This document shows positions 33,451 through 41,937 of a stretch of DNA of 64,000 nt, one piece after another (position 1 is the first letter of the stretch; every line of letters begins with the position of its first letter). A program made the translations under genes and the position numbers. The notes under the pieces are model-generated. The model made no database searches. It worked only from the letters and a program-made list of their open reading frames with translations, and had not been told where the DNA came from. The stretch is taken from positions 3,162,001 through 3,226,000 of the forward strand of contig NZ_JAATJK010000001.1 in the NCBI RefSeq assembly GCF_011927785.1. The letters are read 5' to 3'. The DNA comes from Micromonospora profundi. GTDB taxonomy: Bacteria > Actinomycetota > Actinomycetes > Mycobacteriales > Micromonosporaceae.

Positions 33451-33825
33451 ATGGGCTGCCGACCGACCGAAAGCCAAAGCGGCCTGTGTTCCGACCAGGG
33501 AACGACACCACCCCAGCCCGGCCACCTCGCTACCCAACACCATCCGCTGGTCGAACACTTGTACGATTCGCTGGTGGAGGATGTGGCGGCACGCTGGTGG
33601 AACGGGATCTGGGGGCGCCTGGGCCGCCGAGATGTGTGGCTCGTCCGCGAGGTCCGGTGGAAGGTCACCGCCCGAGCCGGCGACAGCGAGACCGGCCGGG
33701 TGCTGCGGTGGGAGTTCGACACCGAGGACGAGGCGCTCGCCATGGTCAAGCGTCTGCTCGCCGCCGACGCGGGCGGCCAGTGGCGCACGCAGTCCGGCGA
33801 CAGCCAGCCGCCACAGCAGGCATAG
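33451..33825 (+). CDS. Hypothetical protein (124 aa), third gene of a small-gene operon
   Basis: The ATG 7 bp after the preceding stop opens a 124-residue frame. The N-terminal 30 residues look low-complexity; the rest is compact: LVEHLYDSLVEDVAARWWNG, GRRDVWLVREVRWKVTARAG and LRWEFDTEDEALAMVKRLLA. The last segment resembles single-stranded helix-strand proteins of integrative elements. A true start could lie further in, at a Leu or Val near the DSLVEDVAARWW segment. Function unknown. Confidence 0.55.
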   Translation: MGCRPTESQSGLCSDQGTTPPQPGHLATQHHPLVEHLYDSLVEDVAARWWNGIWGRLGRRDVWLVREVRWKVTARAGDSETGRVLRWEFDTEDEALAMVKRLLAADAGGQWRTQSGDSQPPQQA

Positions 33826-33882
33826 CGTCCGACCTGCGGTCCGCAGCCCTGGGGGGCCGCAGACCGCAGGCCAAGGTCGAGG

Positions 33883-34557
33883 TCAGGAGCTGCAGGTGTT
33901 GAGCATGCTTTGCAGTGCGGATTTCTCCGACGACTGCAGGGTCAGGCCCCAGTTGTACTTCACGGTGATCCACATTTTGCTGTAGGTGCACCGGTACGAC
34001 GACAGAGGCGGCTGCCAGGTCGAGGGATCCTGGTCGCCCTTGGACTGGTTGACGTTGTCCGTCACAGCGATCAGCTGTGGGCGGGTGAGGTCGTTGGCGA
34101 AGCTCTGCCGGCGGCTGGTCGTCCACGAGTTGGCGCCGGAGCGCCACGCCTCGGCCAGCGGCACGACGTGGTCGATGTCGACGTCGGAGGCCGCCGTCCA
34201 GGTCGCCCCGTCGTACGGGCTGTACCAGCGGCCGGAGGTGGCCGCGCAGGAGCTGTTGACGACGACGGAGGTGCCGTCGCGCTTGAGGACCTGCTCGCGG
34301 GTGTTGCAGCTCCCGCTGATGGTGATCCAGTGTGGGAACAGGTCACGGGAGTAGCCGCTGGTCGAGCCTTGCGCCGCCACGGTCAGGGCGTTGAGTTGCG
34401 ACTGGGCCGTCGCCTTCGACGGGATCCCGGGAGGTGCGGCCGACGCGGGCTGCGCGCTGACGCCGACCAGGCCGGCGCCGGCCAGCGCGGCGAGAACGAC
34501 TGCGGCGGCGTGGCGCGTGGCGCGTGAAAAACGGGCAGAGACTCGGGTTACCCGCAT
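33883..34557 (-). CDS. Secreted HNH endonuclease (DUF1524/GmrSD-type)
   Basis: The 224-residue protein has a signal peptide (AAAVVLAALAGAGLVGVSAQPASA) after ATG 34557, which has GAGGAGG upstream. The nuclease region holds SDVDIDHVVPLAEAWRSGANSWT, the DHVVPLAEA form of the HNH motif in DUF1524 secreted nucleases, plus FANDLTRPQLIAVTDNVNQSKGDQDP with the conserved Asn and Lys. Such exported nucleases degrade external DNA. It is convergent with the small plus-strand operon, 57 bp apart. Confidence 0.92.
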   Translation of the reverse strand: MRVTRVSARFSRATRHAAAVVLAALAGAGLVGVSAQPASAAPPGIPSKATAQSQLNALTVAAQGSTSGYSRDLFPHWITISGSCNTREQVLKRDGTSVVVNSSCAATSGRWYSPYDGATWTAASDVDIDHVVPLAEAWRSGANSWTTSRRQSFANDLTRPQLIAVTDNVNQSKGDQDPSTWQPPLSSYRCTYSKMWITVKYNWGLTLQSSEKSALQSMLNTCSS

Positions 34558-35263
34558 GGGGGCCTCCTCGACACGGGGTGGACGGCAACCGTCCCTGAGG
34601 ATCATGTCCATCGAAGGCCATGTTTGTGAAGAGGTGAGGACGCAGTCACAAACTTTGAGGGCCGACATTTCGTTGGTTCCCCGGCACACGGTCGAGCGGG
34701 ATGCGGCCGACGGCGATGTCGGGGCGGGGAAGCAGATGCCGAGTCAGCACATCGCAAGGCCTCGACGGTCAGGACCAGTTCTTCAGCGAAGGTCCCGGAC
34801 GGCTGGCGGAGCACCGGCTGCGCCGGCAGGGCAGCCGGCAAGAGTGCCTGGGCTTACGCCGCTGAAATCGCGAAGATCGTTACAGGGCTGGAGCACAGCG
34901 ACCATAAGGGTCACTATGTTGCTATCGCCGCCTGCGACGCGGACAGTCCTCAGGCACCTCGGGCACTGGTGGCGTGGGTGTTCAACTCCGTGGATCGACA
35001 CGAACCGATACCCAACGCGGATTGCGCCTTGTCGGGGCTATCCCGCTCGCCTGAAAATTACCTACCTTGATTGGTCCCGAGCCTCCGCCCGGGACCCATC
35101 TCGGCACGAGAGCGGCCTCGGCCGCACGCGCCTCAGCGAGCCGATCCCGCGCACGCTCATAGCCGAGATGAGTATGCCGAAGCCCGAGCCGCAGCGATGG
35201 CAGGCAACCCGGCCAGACACCGTGAGGCGGGATCGCCTCCGATGGCGGGGCTCTGATCCGAAA
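34558..35263. other. 0.7-kb stretch without a convincing gene
   Basis: This interval holds the promoter of the nuclease gene at its left end and sequence downstream of the HEPN gene at its right end. Open frames seen here lack start sites and family similarity. Confidence 0.5.
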
Positions 35264-35965
35264 TCAGATTCGGCGCAGCAGCGCACTCGCCAACGCCAGG
35301 TACTCGATCGCTTCCGCTTCGGAGTCGGGCAGGTCCGCACCATGCGCCCGGGGATTACGAAGGCCAGCCATCGCCCCAGCGAATAGGAATCGGAATCCCT
35401 CGCGTTCGTCCTGCGCGTTGCGGCCGTCGTGTCGGGCGACGTCGATGATCGGGCTCTGGGGGTTGAAGGCGCGGTGCATGAGCGGGACACCGGTTTCGGT
35501 CAGGCCGGATTTCGTCTGGACCTGCAGCTCCACGGCTTGAAAAGCGGCCAATACGGCCTTGCTGTAGTGACCGTCTGCGAACAACGCGCCTGCCGCCTGG
35601 GACACGGTGGGGTGCATCCCGGGGATTTCTACCCGCCGGTCAGCGGGTGCGGGCCGAGTTGTAACGGGCTCGATTTCGGCCGTTACGCGTTGGGCGGATG
35701 CCGGAAGTCCGCGCCGGCTGTGGTAGGTCACCCGTGTCGCTCGATACAGCTTGGCCTTCCCCGAGGGAAGGCGCTGCTCGATGAGATCCCCCTCCTCAAG
35801 GTCGGTGTCGAGCGGGAATGTAGCCGTCTTGGCTGACATCAGAGCAAAGACATCGACACGTGTCTCACCCTCGGAGCTGCGGCGGACGATGGCGACTTCT
35901 TCCATGTGACGCCCGAGTGGTCCGCTCAGCCGGGCGGCACGCATCTCCCCTGCGGGGGTACTCAT
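35264..35965 (-). CDS. TIGR02391/Ymh-like HEPN-family protein, candidate RNase effector
   Basis: The 233-residue protein has an N-terminal beta-rich domain (about 20-95: EVAIVRRSSEGETRVDVFAL ... KLYRATRVTYHSRRG) and a C-terminal TIGR02391 domain: GHYSKAVLAAFQAVELQVQ, GVPLMHRAFNPQSPIIDVARHDG, EREGFRFLFAGAMAGLRNPRAHG. The last segment holds R203-x4-H208, the Rx4-6H signature of HEPN ribonucleases. The ATG follows AAGGAGAAC closely. The gene lies 69 bp downstream of a CHAT protease gene on the same strand. The pairing suggests a protease-controlled HEPN toxin (inference). Confidence 0.85.
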   Translation of the reverse strand: MSTPAGEMRAARLSGPLGRHMEEVAIVRRSSEGETRVDVFALMSAKTATFPLDTDLEEGDLIEQRLPSGKAKLYRATRVTYHSRRGLPASAQRVTAEIEPVTTRPAPADRRVEIPGMHPTVSQAAGALFADGHYSKAVLAAFQAVELQVQTKSGLTETGVPLMHRAFNPQSPIIDVARHDGRNAQDEREGFRFLFAGAMAGLRNPRAHGADLPDSEAEAIEYLALASALLRRI

Positions 35966-36034
35966 CTTGTTCTCCTTGCCTCATCGGAGCGCGGACGGTT
36001 CGACGAAATACGAACCGCCCCGGCTCTGGCGGTG

Positions 36035-37069
36035 TCATGCAGGCGGGGCGGTCACCAGGAGCACGTCCGCCGGGCGCAGACCCGGCTGCGTGAGCACCTC
36101 CGGAGTGTTCCCTTCGCCGGTCAGGAACTCGCTCGCGGCCTGACCTTGAGCGAGCGCCGAGGCGAGGGATTGGCCGCTCGCGATAGCGGCGTAGAACTTG
36201 ATCGCGAATGCCTTCGCGGCGGCGTCGCTGATCTCGTCAACCATCGCCACGATCACCGGCACGGCCTCCAGCAATGTTTCCGCGCCATCATACGAATCGC
36301 ATGCGTTGAGCACGAGCAGCGTCGGCGGGTGATCCGTACCCTTCAACAGCCGCCCCAACAGTGCGAAACCGACGTCCACACCGTCGGGGTTGTCCGTGTC
36401 AGTGCCGTCGAAGAACAGCCCTCCGGCAGACCCGTGCCCCGAGAAGTGCATGACGTGCGGCCGCTGGTCGTTGAGGGCGTTGAACAGGTCGTCGAACGTC
36501 GCCGCGGGCCAGTGGTCAATCGTCACCTGGTCCCGGTGGATGGCCCGCTTGACCGCTTCCCTGACCTCGCGTACCTCCCGGTCGACCCGTAGCCGATCCT
36601 CGCCATCGGGGCTCGCGGTGAGGTACGCGACCCGCAGCGGTTCTTCCTTTGGCTGCGCGGGCTCCGAAGACCGCGGGCGGGATGCCGCCGCCACCTCGCG
36701 AGCGTGCGCTAGTTCGCGACGCCGCCGGCGCTGGTCGTCGCGGTCGCGCGCCTTCGTCGCGGTGGTCTCGGCCTGGGTGAGCGCCTTCGAGGTCGTCGCG
36801 ATCGTCTTTGCCACGGCGGCCAACTTCTTGCCGTAGTCGGCAGCCTTATCGTCGTGCTTTACAGCATCCTGCTCGGCCCGGTTGGCCTCTTTGATTAACC
36901 GCTGGATAGACGACGCGACCTTGGTTCGCTGCGCCTGGCCGGCCTTAGTAGCAGCCTTCTCCCGGAGCTTGGCGGCGGCGGTGCGTTCCGCGCCCTGCTT
37001 CTTCGACAGATCCGCTTCTTCCTTCTTCAGCTTCGCCAGCTGATCCTTCAGGTAGTCAGGCGTCGGCAC
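36035..37069 (-). CDS. CHAT-domain caspase-like protease with N-terminal coiled coil
   Basis: The 344-residue protein starts at GTG 37069 (GAGGAGGGC upstream). Residues 1-125 are charged coiled coil (LKDQLAKLKKEEADLSKKQG ...). The CHAT protease domain occupies 145-340: LRVAYLTASPDGEDRLRVDREVREV, the catalytic His212 in HFSGHGSAGGL and Cys257 in LLVLNACDSYDGAETLLEAV, with the closing FYAAIASGQSLASALAQGQA. CHAT proteases such as TPR-CHAT/Craspase are activated by partner complexes and cleave effectors. The long coiled coil may be the sensor. It is immediately upstream of the HEPN gene. Confidence 0.92.
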   Translation of the reverse strand: MPTPDYLKDQLAKLKKEEADLSKKQGAERTAAAKLREKAATKAGQAQRTKVASSIQRLIKEANRAEQDAVKHDDKAADYGKKLAAVAKTIATTSKALTQAETTATKARDRDDQRRRRRELAHAREVAAASRPRSSEPAQPKEEPLRVAYLTASPDGEDRLRVDREVREVREAVKRAIHRDQVTIDHWPAATFDDLFNALNDQRPHVMHFSGHGSAGGLFFDGTDTDNPDGVDVGFALLGRLLKGTDHPPTLLVLNACDSYDGAETLLEAVPVIVAMVDEISDAAAKAFAIKFYAAIASGQSLASALAQGQAASEFLTGEGNTPEVLTQPGLRPADVLLVTAPPA

Positions 37070-37441
37070 GCTGCCCTCCTCGTCACGGCGATCCGATCTC
37101 CCCCACGGATAGATCATTGAAGCGCCCACACAGGCGAACACGCGTACGACACGCCGACACATGTGGGGCAGCAGTGACGCCTTGCCCACAAGATCTTGTG
37201 GGCAAGGCTGCTGAGACGAATCCGGCGCCCATGCGTCCGCATGCCGACTTCACCCGACCCGACGCCGACCTCGCACACAAAAACGTCCGGACAACCGACA
37301 ATGTCGACCACTGGATCCGCGAACATCGCCCCGAACCGCGCGTACTGATCTGCCGCGCCAAGCGCGCTGGTGCTCGGCTCGACGGGTGGCGGACCGTTGG
37401 GCATGACTGCCTTTGCATGCTTCCGATCAAGCCGCTACCAC
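37070..37441. other. Intergenic region upstream of the CHAT gene
   Basis: No gene is supported here. The region contains the 30-bp perfect palindrome at 37179-37208 described separately, and presumably the CHAT-HEPN promoter. Confidence 0.5.
37179..37208. promoter_or_regulatory. 30-bp perfect palindrome upstream of the CHAT-HEPN genes
   Basis: GCCTTGCCCACAAGA is followed directly by its exact reverse complement, with AGATCT at the centre. It starts 110 bp upstream of the CHAT start codon. With no spacer it is better explained as an operator for a symmetric DNA-binding protein than as a simple loop terminator, although it could also fold as a hairpin. Confidence 0.7.
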
Positions 37442-37808
37442 CTTCGACGAGGGTGTTCTCCGTGCCTCGATGGCCACCTACCTGGGCCGCCACCGCGGTC
37501 AGGCCCGCTTGCACATCGGGTCGAGTCTCAAGATCTTCCTGACCCGGTTCGCGCGGGCCGCGTCGATATTGAGCTGAATGTGCGCTGGTTGCAGGAGATC
37601 CGCTGCTAACAGCCTCGAGCCGTCACTCGCCGGTTGTCGGTCGTCGTCGGCTTTACCGAGTCTGCGTCATCGGCCAAGTCCTGCCGTACCCACCGGCCGA
37701 CTACGTACGCCAGCCACCGGCGCCGGTCGATTCGCCCACGCTCGGGCTGGGACACCTGCAGTTCGAAGCGTTGATCAGCACGGCGCGGCTGTCGTCGAAC
37801 CCAGCAGC
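37442..37808 (+). pseudogene. Degenerate tyrosine recombinase, N-terminal half
   Basis: Pieces of one XerC/D-like integrase appear in order but in different frames: VLRASMATYLGRHRGQARLH, then DIELNVRWLQEIRC and RAVTRRLSVVVGF, then YRVCVIGQVLPYPPADYVRQ and SPTLGLGHLQFEALISTARL. At least two frameshifts and a stop separate them. Only the SAM-like core-binding domain and the linker to the catalytic domain remain; the R..HxxR...Y catalytic domain is gone. It marks an old integration event inside the island. Confidence 0.8.
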
Positions 37809-37989
37809 AAGTCGCAGCGCGGCCGGTGAAGAGACGAGCCGCAAGGTCGATCCCGGGGCGTCCGCAAAGGAGCGCCACGCTGCCGGTCAGCGCCTCCTAC
37901 GGCGCCGACGGGAAGCGACGCCGCGATGTCGCACGACTCGACGATCGGATCCCACTCGGTCACGGCGCCATCATGCTGAATCCTGCGAC

Positions 37990-38586
37990 CTACACCCAGC
38001 CTTGTTCCCGCGCGAGCAGCATCGCCTCGGTGCGCCCGCCAACGCCGAGCCTTGCATAGAGGTCCCGCAGCAGTCGGAACATCATCCGTTCGGAATAGCC
38101 GGATTGGGCCGCCACCCTTGCCACCGTCGCTCCGCCCGCGAGCATCCGCAGCCAGCCCAGCTCGCGATCATCGAGGCGCACGTCGTCGTCCCAGCGGGCG
38201 GCGCGGCGCAGCAGCTCGCGGACGGTCGCGGCGGGCAGTACGGATTCATCGCGGCGGACCGCCCGGCAGGCTTCGAGCAGACGCTCAGCGGTCACGTCAC
38301 GGGGAAGCACTGCGGTGGCACCGGCCCGGACGGCGCGTGTGGCGGCGGCCGCATCCGGCAGCAGGGCAACGATCCGCGCCGCCGGACGGGACCGGCCGAG
38401 GTCGCTGAGCAACTCCCACTGCGCCGGAGTGGTCAGGCCGATAACGATCAGGACCGGTGCCTCGTCGGAGCACCAGGCCAGCACGTCGGCGGGCTCGTCG
38501 ACCGGATGGCCGTCCCGGCGCAGGGCGGCTGCGATGCCGGTACGCAGCAGTGGAAGCGGATCGGAGATTGCTGCCCGCACCATCAT
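37990..38586 (-). CDS. LuxR-family regulator with pseudo-receiver domain
   Basis: About 199 residues. The N-terminal half has a receiver fold (IGLTTPAQWELLSDLGRSRP, ARIVALLPDAAAATRAVRAGATAVLPRDV, LLEACRAVRRDES), but the usual phosphoacceptor Asp position reads VLIVIGL, so it is probably not phosphorylated. The C-terminal half is a LuxR-type helix-turn-helix: LDDRELGWLRMLAGGATVARVAAQSGYSERMMFRLLRDLYARLGVGG. The ATG at 38586 (or 38583) has no clear ribosome-binding site. It lies between the CHAT-HEPN and TIR-STAND modules and could regulate either. Confidence 0.82.
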   Translation of the reverse strand: MMVRAAISDPLPLLRTGIAAALRRDGHPVDEPADVLAWCSDEAPVLIVIGLTTPAQWELLSDLGRSRPAARIVALLPDAAAATRAVRAGATAVLPRDVTAERLLEACRAVRRDESVLPAATVRELLRRAARWDDDVRLDDRELGWLRMLAGGATVARVAAQSGYSERMMFRLLRDLYARLGVGGRTEAMLLAREQGWV

Positions 38587-38733
38587 CGGCAAACTGTGCC
38601 GCAGTCATCGACGGTCGTCGCGCAGGCGCGCCTGATCTGGCGTCAGGCCCTGCCACGGCCGGCCCGGCACGGTGCCGATGCGTCATGGACCGCATGCGAA
38701 CCGCCTGTTTACCGTCGGGTCGGAGGTGGGCCG

Positions 38734-38853
38734 ATGACCGACGAGACCAACATCCCGCCGAAATCCAAGGTCCGCCTGCCCAAAACGATCAAGAAGTTGC
38801 GCAAGCGACTACGGAGCCGCAAGAAGAAGGGCACCTCAGTCGGCAAGAAGTGA
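38734..38853 (+). CDS. 39-residue highly basic peptide
   Basis: A near-perfect Shine-Dalgarno (GGAGGT, 7 nt before ATG) opens a 39-codon frame with MTDETNIPPKSKVRLPKTIK then KLRKRLRSRKKKGTSVGKK. More than a third of its residues are Lys or Arg. It ends inside the last codons of the TIR-STAND gene on the opposite strand (18-bp overlap). The composition suggests nucleic-acid binding or a membrane-active peptide. No family recognised; the strong ribosome-binding site is the main support. Confidence 0.65.
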   Translation: MTDETNIPPKSKVRLPKTIKKLRKRLRSRKKKGTSVGKK

Positions 38854-41800
38854 GGCGGCCGCTGCCCTGGCGCGATCCACCACCGGCGACGACAACACCG
38901 ACGCAACCTGGTCGATCAGGAGCTGCACCCGGCCCACCGCCCCGGATGCGCCGGTCAGGCGACGCGCGTTCTGGAAGGCCTCGATCATGCGTTCCTCGTA
39001 GGTGAGCGGATCGTCAATCGCGCGCACCAGCAGCACGACGCCGAGGAGGTCGTAGACCTCGAAGCTCTGCTTCTCAAGGCGCAGGTAGTCGTCCGCCAAC
39101 CGATAGGCCTTGTCAAAGCTGGCGCCGGCGTTCGGGTCACCCAGGCGGTACTCGACCAGTCCCCGCAGCGTGAACGCCGGCAGCCCGGTGTGCCGCTGCT
39201 CGACCGTGGTGGCGAAGCGCGCCTCCTCGAGGGCGGGTGCCAACTCGTTGCGGCAGAGCAGCGCGAGAACGATGCGGTTTTTCGCCTCACGCAGCACGCG
39301 ATTGTCGTTGCGCAGCGCCGCGCAGTCGATCGCCCGCTGGGCTGCAATGTGAGCGTCGTCGAATCGGCGAAGGTCAAGGTCTCGGGCGGACTGGGCGCAA
39401 TAGGTCCAACCTTCCAGAGTCGTGTCGCGATGCCGCCGGTCGCGGCTGATCTTCCGGGCGGCCATGTAGCAGCTCTCGGCGGCGTCGGTGTCGCCCTCGA
39501 ATCCCCGCAGCCAAGCCTCGTTCAGCCACAGCTCCCCGGACATCAGGGACTTGTTGTCATGGTGCTTGATCAGCAGGTCGCGGGCAGCCCGGATGTGACT
39601 TTCGGCACCCGGCAGGTCTCCCGTGCGAGTGGCGCAGATGGCGAGTCCCGACCGCGCCTTGACAGCCTCGTGCCATTGGTCGTCGCGGGTGGTGTGGGCA
39701 AACGCGTCGGCATAGTGACCGGCGGCCGCCTCAACTCTCTTGTACTGATAGTTGACGCTGCCGGCCTGGAGGTGGAACTCGACGACGCGATCGACCGGCA
39801 ACGACTGCACCAACTCGGCCGCGGTGCCGATGCGGCTCGCCGCCTCGGCGAACTCGCCCAGCTGAAGGTGTCCGTTAGCCAGCATGGACAGCACTGGCAC
39901 CTGCATCTCGGGCTTGGTGAACTCTCCTTCTAGTCGGCGCAGCCACGGTGCGAGCAGGTAGGTTTGCCCCCATCCGAAGAGCCATCCGTCGTCCATGGCC
40001 TCGACCGACTGCACCGCGCCGCTCAGGTCACCGGCCTGGATCCGCAGCTCGACCTCGCTGAACTGCGGTCCAAGGTCCTCGACGCGCTGCGGATCCTCCC
40101 GCGCCACCGAGATTTGATACTCGGCTGCCCAGACGCTGAGATCGAGCAAAGTCCAGTGGAACGACTCCTCGTCGTAATCGTCAATGTCCCCGGCCGGAAC
40201 GCCGCCCAGCACGATAGCGGCGTCGTCCGCGGATGGGATGAAGTACCGGTCGCCGTCGGCACGGATGACGCGTCGCGCACTGAGCAGCTGCAAGGTGCTG
40301 GCGCTGCGGACCTTGGGACGATAAGGGCCGAGCAGGAAGTCAACCGCCACCGCGGGGACCGGCTGGCCGAAGACGGCCAGCGCGGTAAGGACCGAGCGGT
40401 CCAGGTCCGGCAGGACGTCGAGGATCCGGTCCATCAGGTACGCCGCGGGCGTCGCGTCGCCCAGCTCGGTCTCCAGCGACTCGATCAGCGTCGTGACCGT
40501 GCAACGGGCATCACTGTGCAGCAGGGCGGTCACGAGCTCCAGCGTGCGTGGGTGACCCTGCGCGAGGTGGGAGAGGAATCGGCGATCGGCGTTCGTGGCG
40601 GTGCCGAGCCCGCGGCGGTCCCGCGCGTCCATCGCCCTGAGGAGTTCCGCGCCGAAGCTGTCGTCCAGGCCGGCACCGAGCTCAATCCGGGTGGCCGACG
40701 ACCGCCGGAGCGGCAGCTCGATCGGCGACGACGAGGCGAGCACCAGGACGATGGACTGCTGTTCGCGGCGGTGGATCGTCTCGATGAGTCGTCCGAGCTC
40801 GGTGTCGGTCAGCCGTCCCTCCGTGTCGACGATCCGCTCCACGTTATCGAGTGCCAGCACCACGCGGCCGGGCCGGAGGCGGTCCAGAATCTCGCTGGCC
40901 GCGCTGCGCCAGCTGACGTCACCGTCCCGCAGCATCTCCTGACAGCGGCCGTCCTCACGGTCGTCGTCAGCCATCCGGGCGAGCGCACCCAGCACCGTCG
41001 CGGGCGACACCTCCAGCTGACCGAACGCCGGCAGGTAGGCGAACCAACGCACCTCGTCGTTCGAACCGTCCAGAGCGTCCGCCAGCTTGGACAGCATCGC
41101 CGTCTTGCCGCTGCCGGCCTCACCTGTGAGCAGGACGACGAGCGGGCTCTTGGCGTCTCGGACGGCGTCCAGCAGGGCGGCACGCTCGGTCACGCGATCT
41201 TGGAACTCGGTCGGCGGCACGGCCGGCGGCCTGCTCAGGAAGCGGGTGCCCGGTCCAGATGTGCTGCGTGGCCGGCGCCGGACCGCGCGTTGGACGGCCA
41301 GCTCGGTCTCGAGTTCGGCGTCGTCGTCGGCGTCGAGCTCGAGACGGCGCTGCTCGTCGGCGATCTGCCGGTCGGCGAGATCGAAGAACTCGTCGTCGCC
41401 GGGGTGGTGCCGCGCCCAGAGTTCGCGTTCCCTCAGAAGCCGGGTGCGCTGATACTCCGGCGATGAGAGCTGCAGCAGCCGCTTGCGCAGAGCGGCCCAG
41501 TCGGGTGCGCGCGGTGTGAAGAGGTCGAGCCGAGTGATCTGACTCAGTTGCAACGGCGTCTCCGCCTTCGGCGTCATCCGCAGGGGGATGACCGGCCGGT
41601 CCAGCTCCCGGGCCTTGCCGACCTCCTGCGCGCAGACGACGCTGGTATCCGCCGCATAGCCCGGAGTCATCAAAGCGAGCAGGACGTTGCACTCGCGGAT
41701 CGCCCGCTGAATGACGGTGGGAAAGTGCTCGCCCGGCGGCCGCTCAGTGAAGAGGAACGGGCTCGCGTTCATCGTGGTGCGCAGCCAATGCGCCAGCCGG

Positions 41801-41871
41801 ACGGCGTGCGGCTTGCCGTCGCCGCTGGAGAATGAGACGAAGACCTTCAGGTGGTCGACCGGTGGGGACAC
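38836..41871 (-). CDS. TIR-STAND NTPase-TPR protein, predicted anti-phage sensor
   Basis: The 1,011-residue protein has three parts. Residues 8-125 are a TIR domain: KVFVSFSSGDGKPHAVRLAH, IQRAIRECNVLLALMTPGYA and CAQEVGKARELDRPVIPLRM, with Glu83 a candidate NADase residue. Residues 220-560 are a STAND-type P-loop NTPase with Walker A LLTGEAGSGKTAML (K256) and Walker B VVLALDNVERI (D342). From about 600 onward are TPR-like helical repeats that would recognise the trigger. This layout is that of bacterial NLR-like TIR-STAND defence proteins, which deplete NAD+ on activation. The start is GTG 41871. A membrane-anchored protein gene is 66 bp upstream. Confidence 0.9.
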   Translation of the reverse strand: MSPPVDHLKVFVSFSSGDGKPHAVRLAHWLRTTMNASPFLFTERPPGEHFPTVIQRAIRECNVLLALMTPGYAADTSVVCAQEVGKARELDRPVIPLRMTPKAETPLQLSQITRLDLFTPRAPDWAALRKRLLQLSSPEYQRTRLLRERELWARHHPGDDEFFDLADRQIADEQRRLELDADDDAELETELAVQRAVRRRPRSTSGPGTRFLSRPPAVPPTEFQDRVTERAALLDAVRDAKSPLVVLLTGEAGSGKTAMLSKLADALDGSNDEVRWFAYLPAFGQLEVSPATVLGALARMADDDREDGRCQEMLRDGDVSWRSAASEILDRLRPGRVVLALDNVERIVDTEGRLTDTELGRLIETIHRREQQSIVLVLASSSPIELPLRRSSATRIELGAGLDDSFGAELLRAMDARDRRGLGTATNADRRFLSHLAQGHPRTLELVTALLHSDARCTVTTLIESLETELGDATPAAYLMDRILDVLPDLDRSVLTALAVFGQPVPAVAVDFLLGPYRPKVRSASTLQLLSARRVIRADGDRYFIPSADDAAIVLGGVPAGDIDDYDEESFHWTLLDLSVWAAEYQISVAREDPQRVEDLGPQFSEVELRIQAGDLSGAVQSVEAMDDGWLFGWGQTYLLAPWLRRLEGEFTKPEMQVPVLSMLANGHLQLGEFAEAASRIGTAAELVQSLPVDRVVEFHLQAGSVNYQYKRVEAAAGHYADAFAHTTRDDQWHEAVKARSGLAICATRTGDLPGAESHIRAARDLLIKHHDNKSLMSGELWLNEAWLRGFEGDTDAAESCYMAARKISRDRRHRDTTLEGWTYCAQSARDLDLRRFDDAHIAAQRAIDCAALRNDNRVLREAKNRIVLALLCRNELAPALEEARFATTVEQRHTGLPAFTLRGLVEYRLGDPNAGASFDKAYRLADDYLRLEKQSFEVYDLLGVVLLVRAIDDPLTYEERMIEAFQNARRLTGASGAVGRVQLLIDQVASVLSSPVVDRARAAAASLLAD

Positions 41872-41937
41872 GGCGACCTCCCCACGCCGGAATCACTTCC
41901 TGTGCTCAGGCAGTCTCGCAGTGCGACCATGGCAGGG

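Noticed and set aside
34391..35386. 331-codon plus-strand frame spanning the nuclease promoter
   Set aside because: It overlaps two well-supported minus-strand genes and has no start signal.
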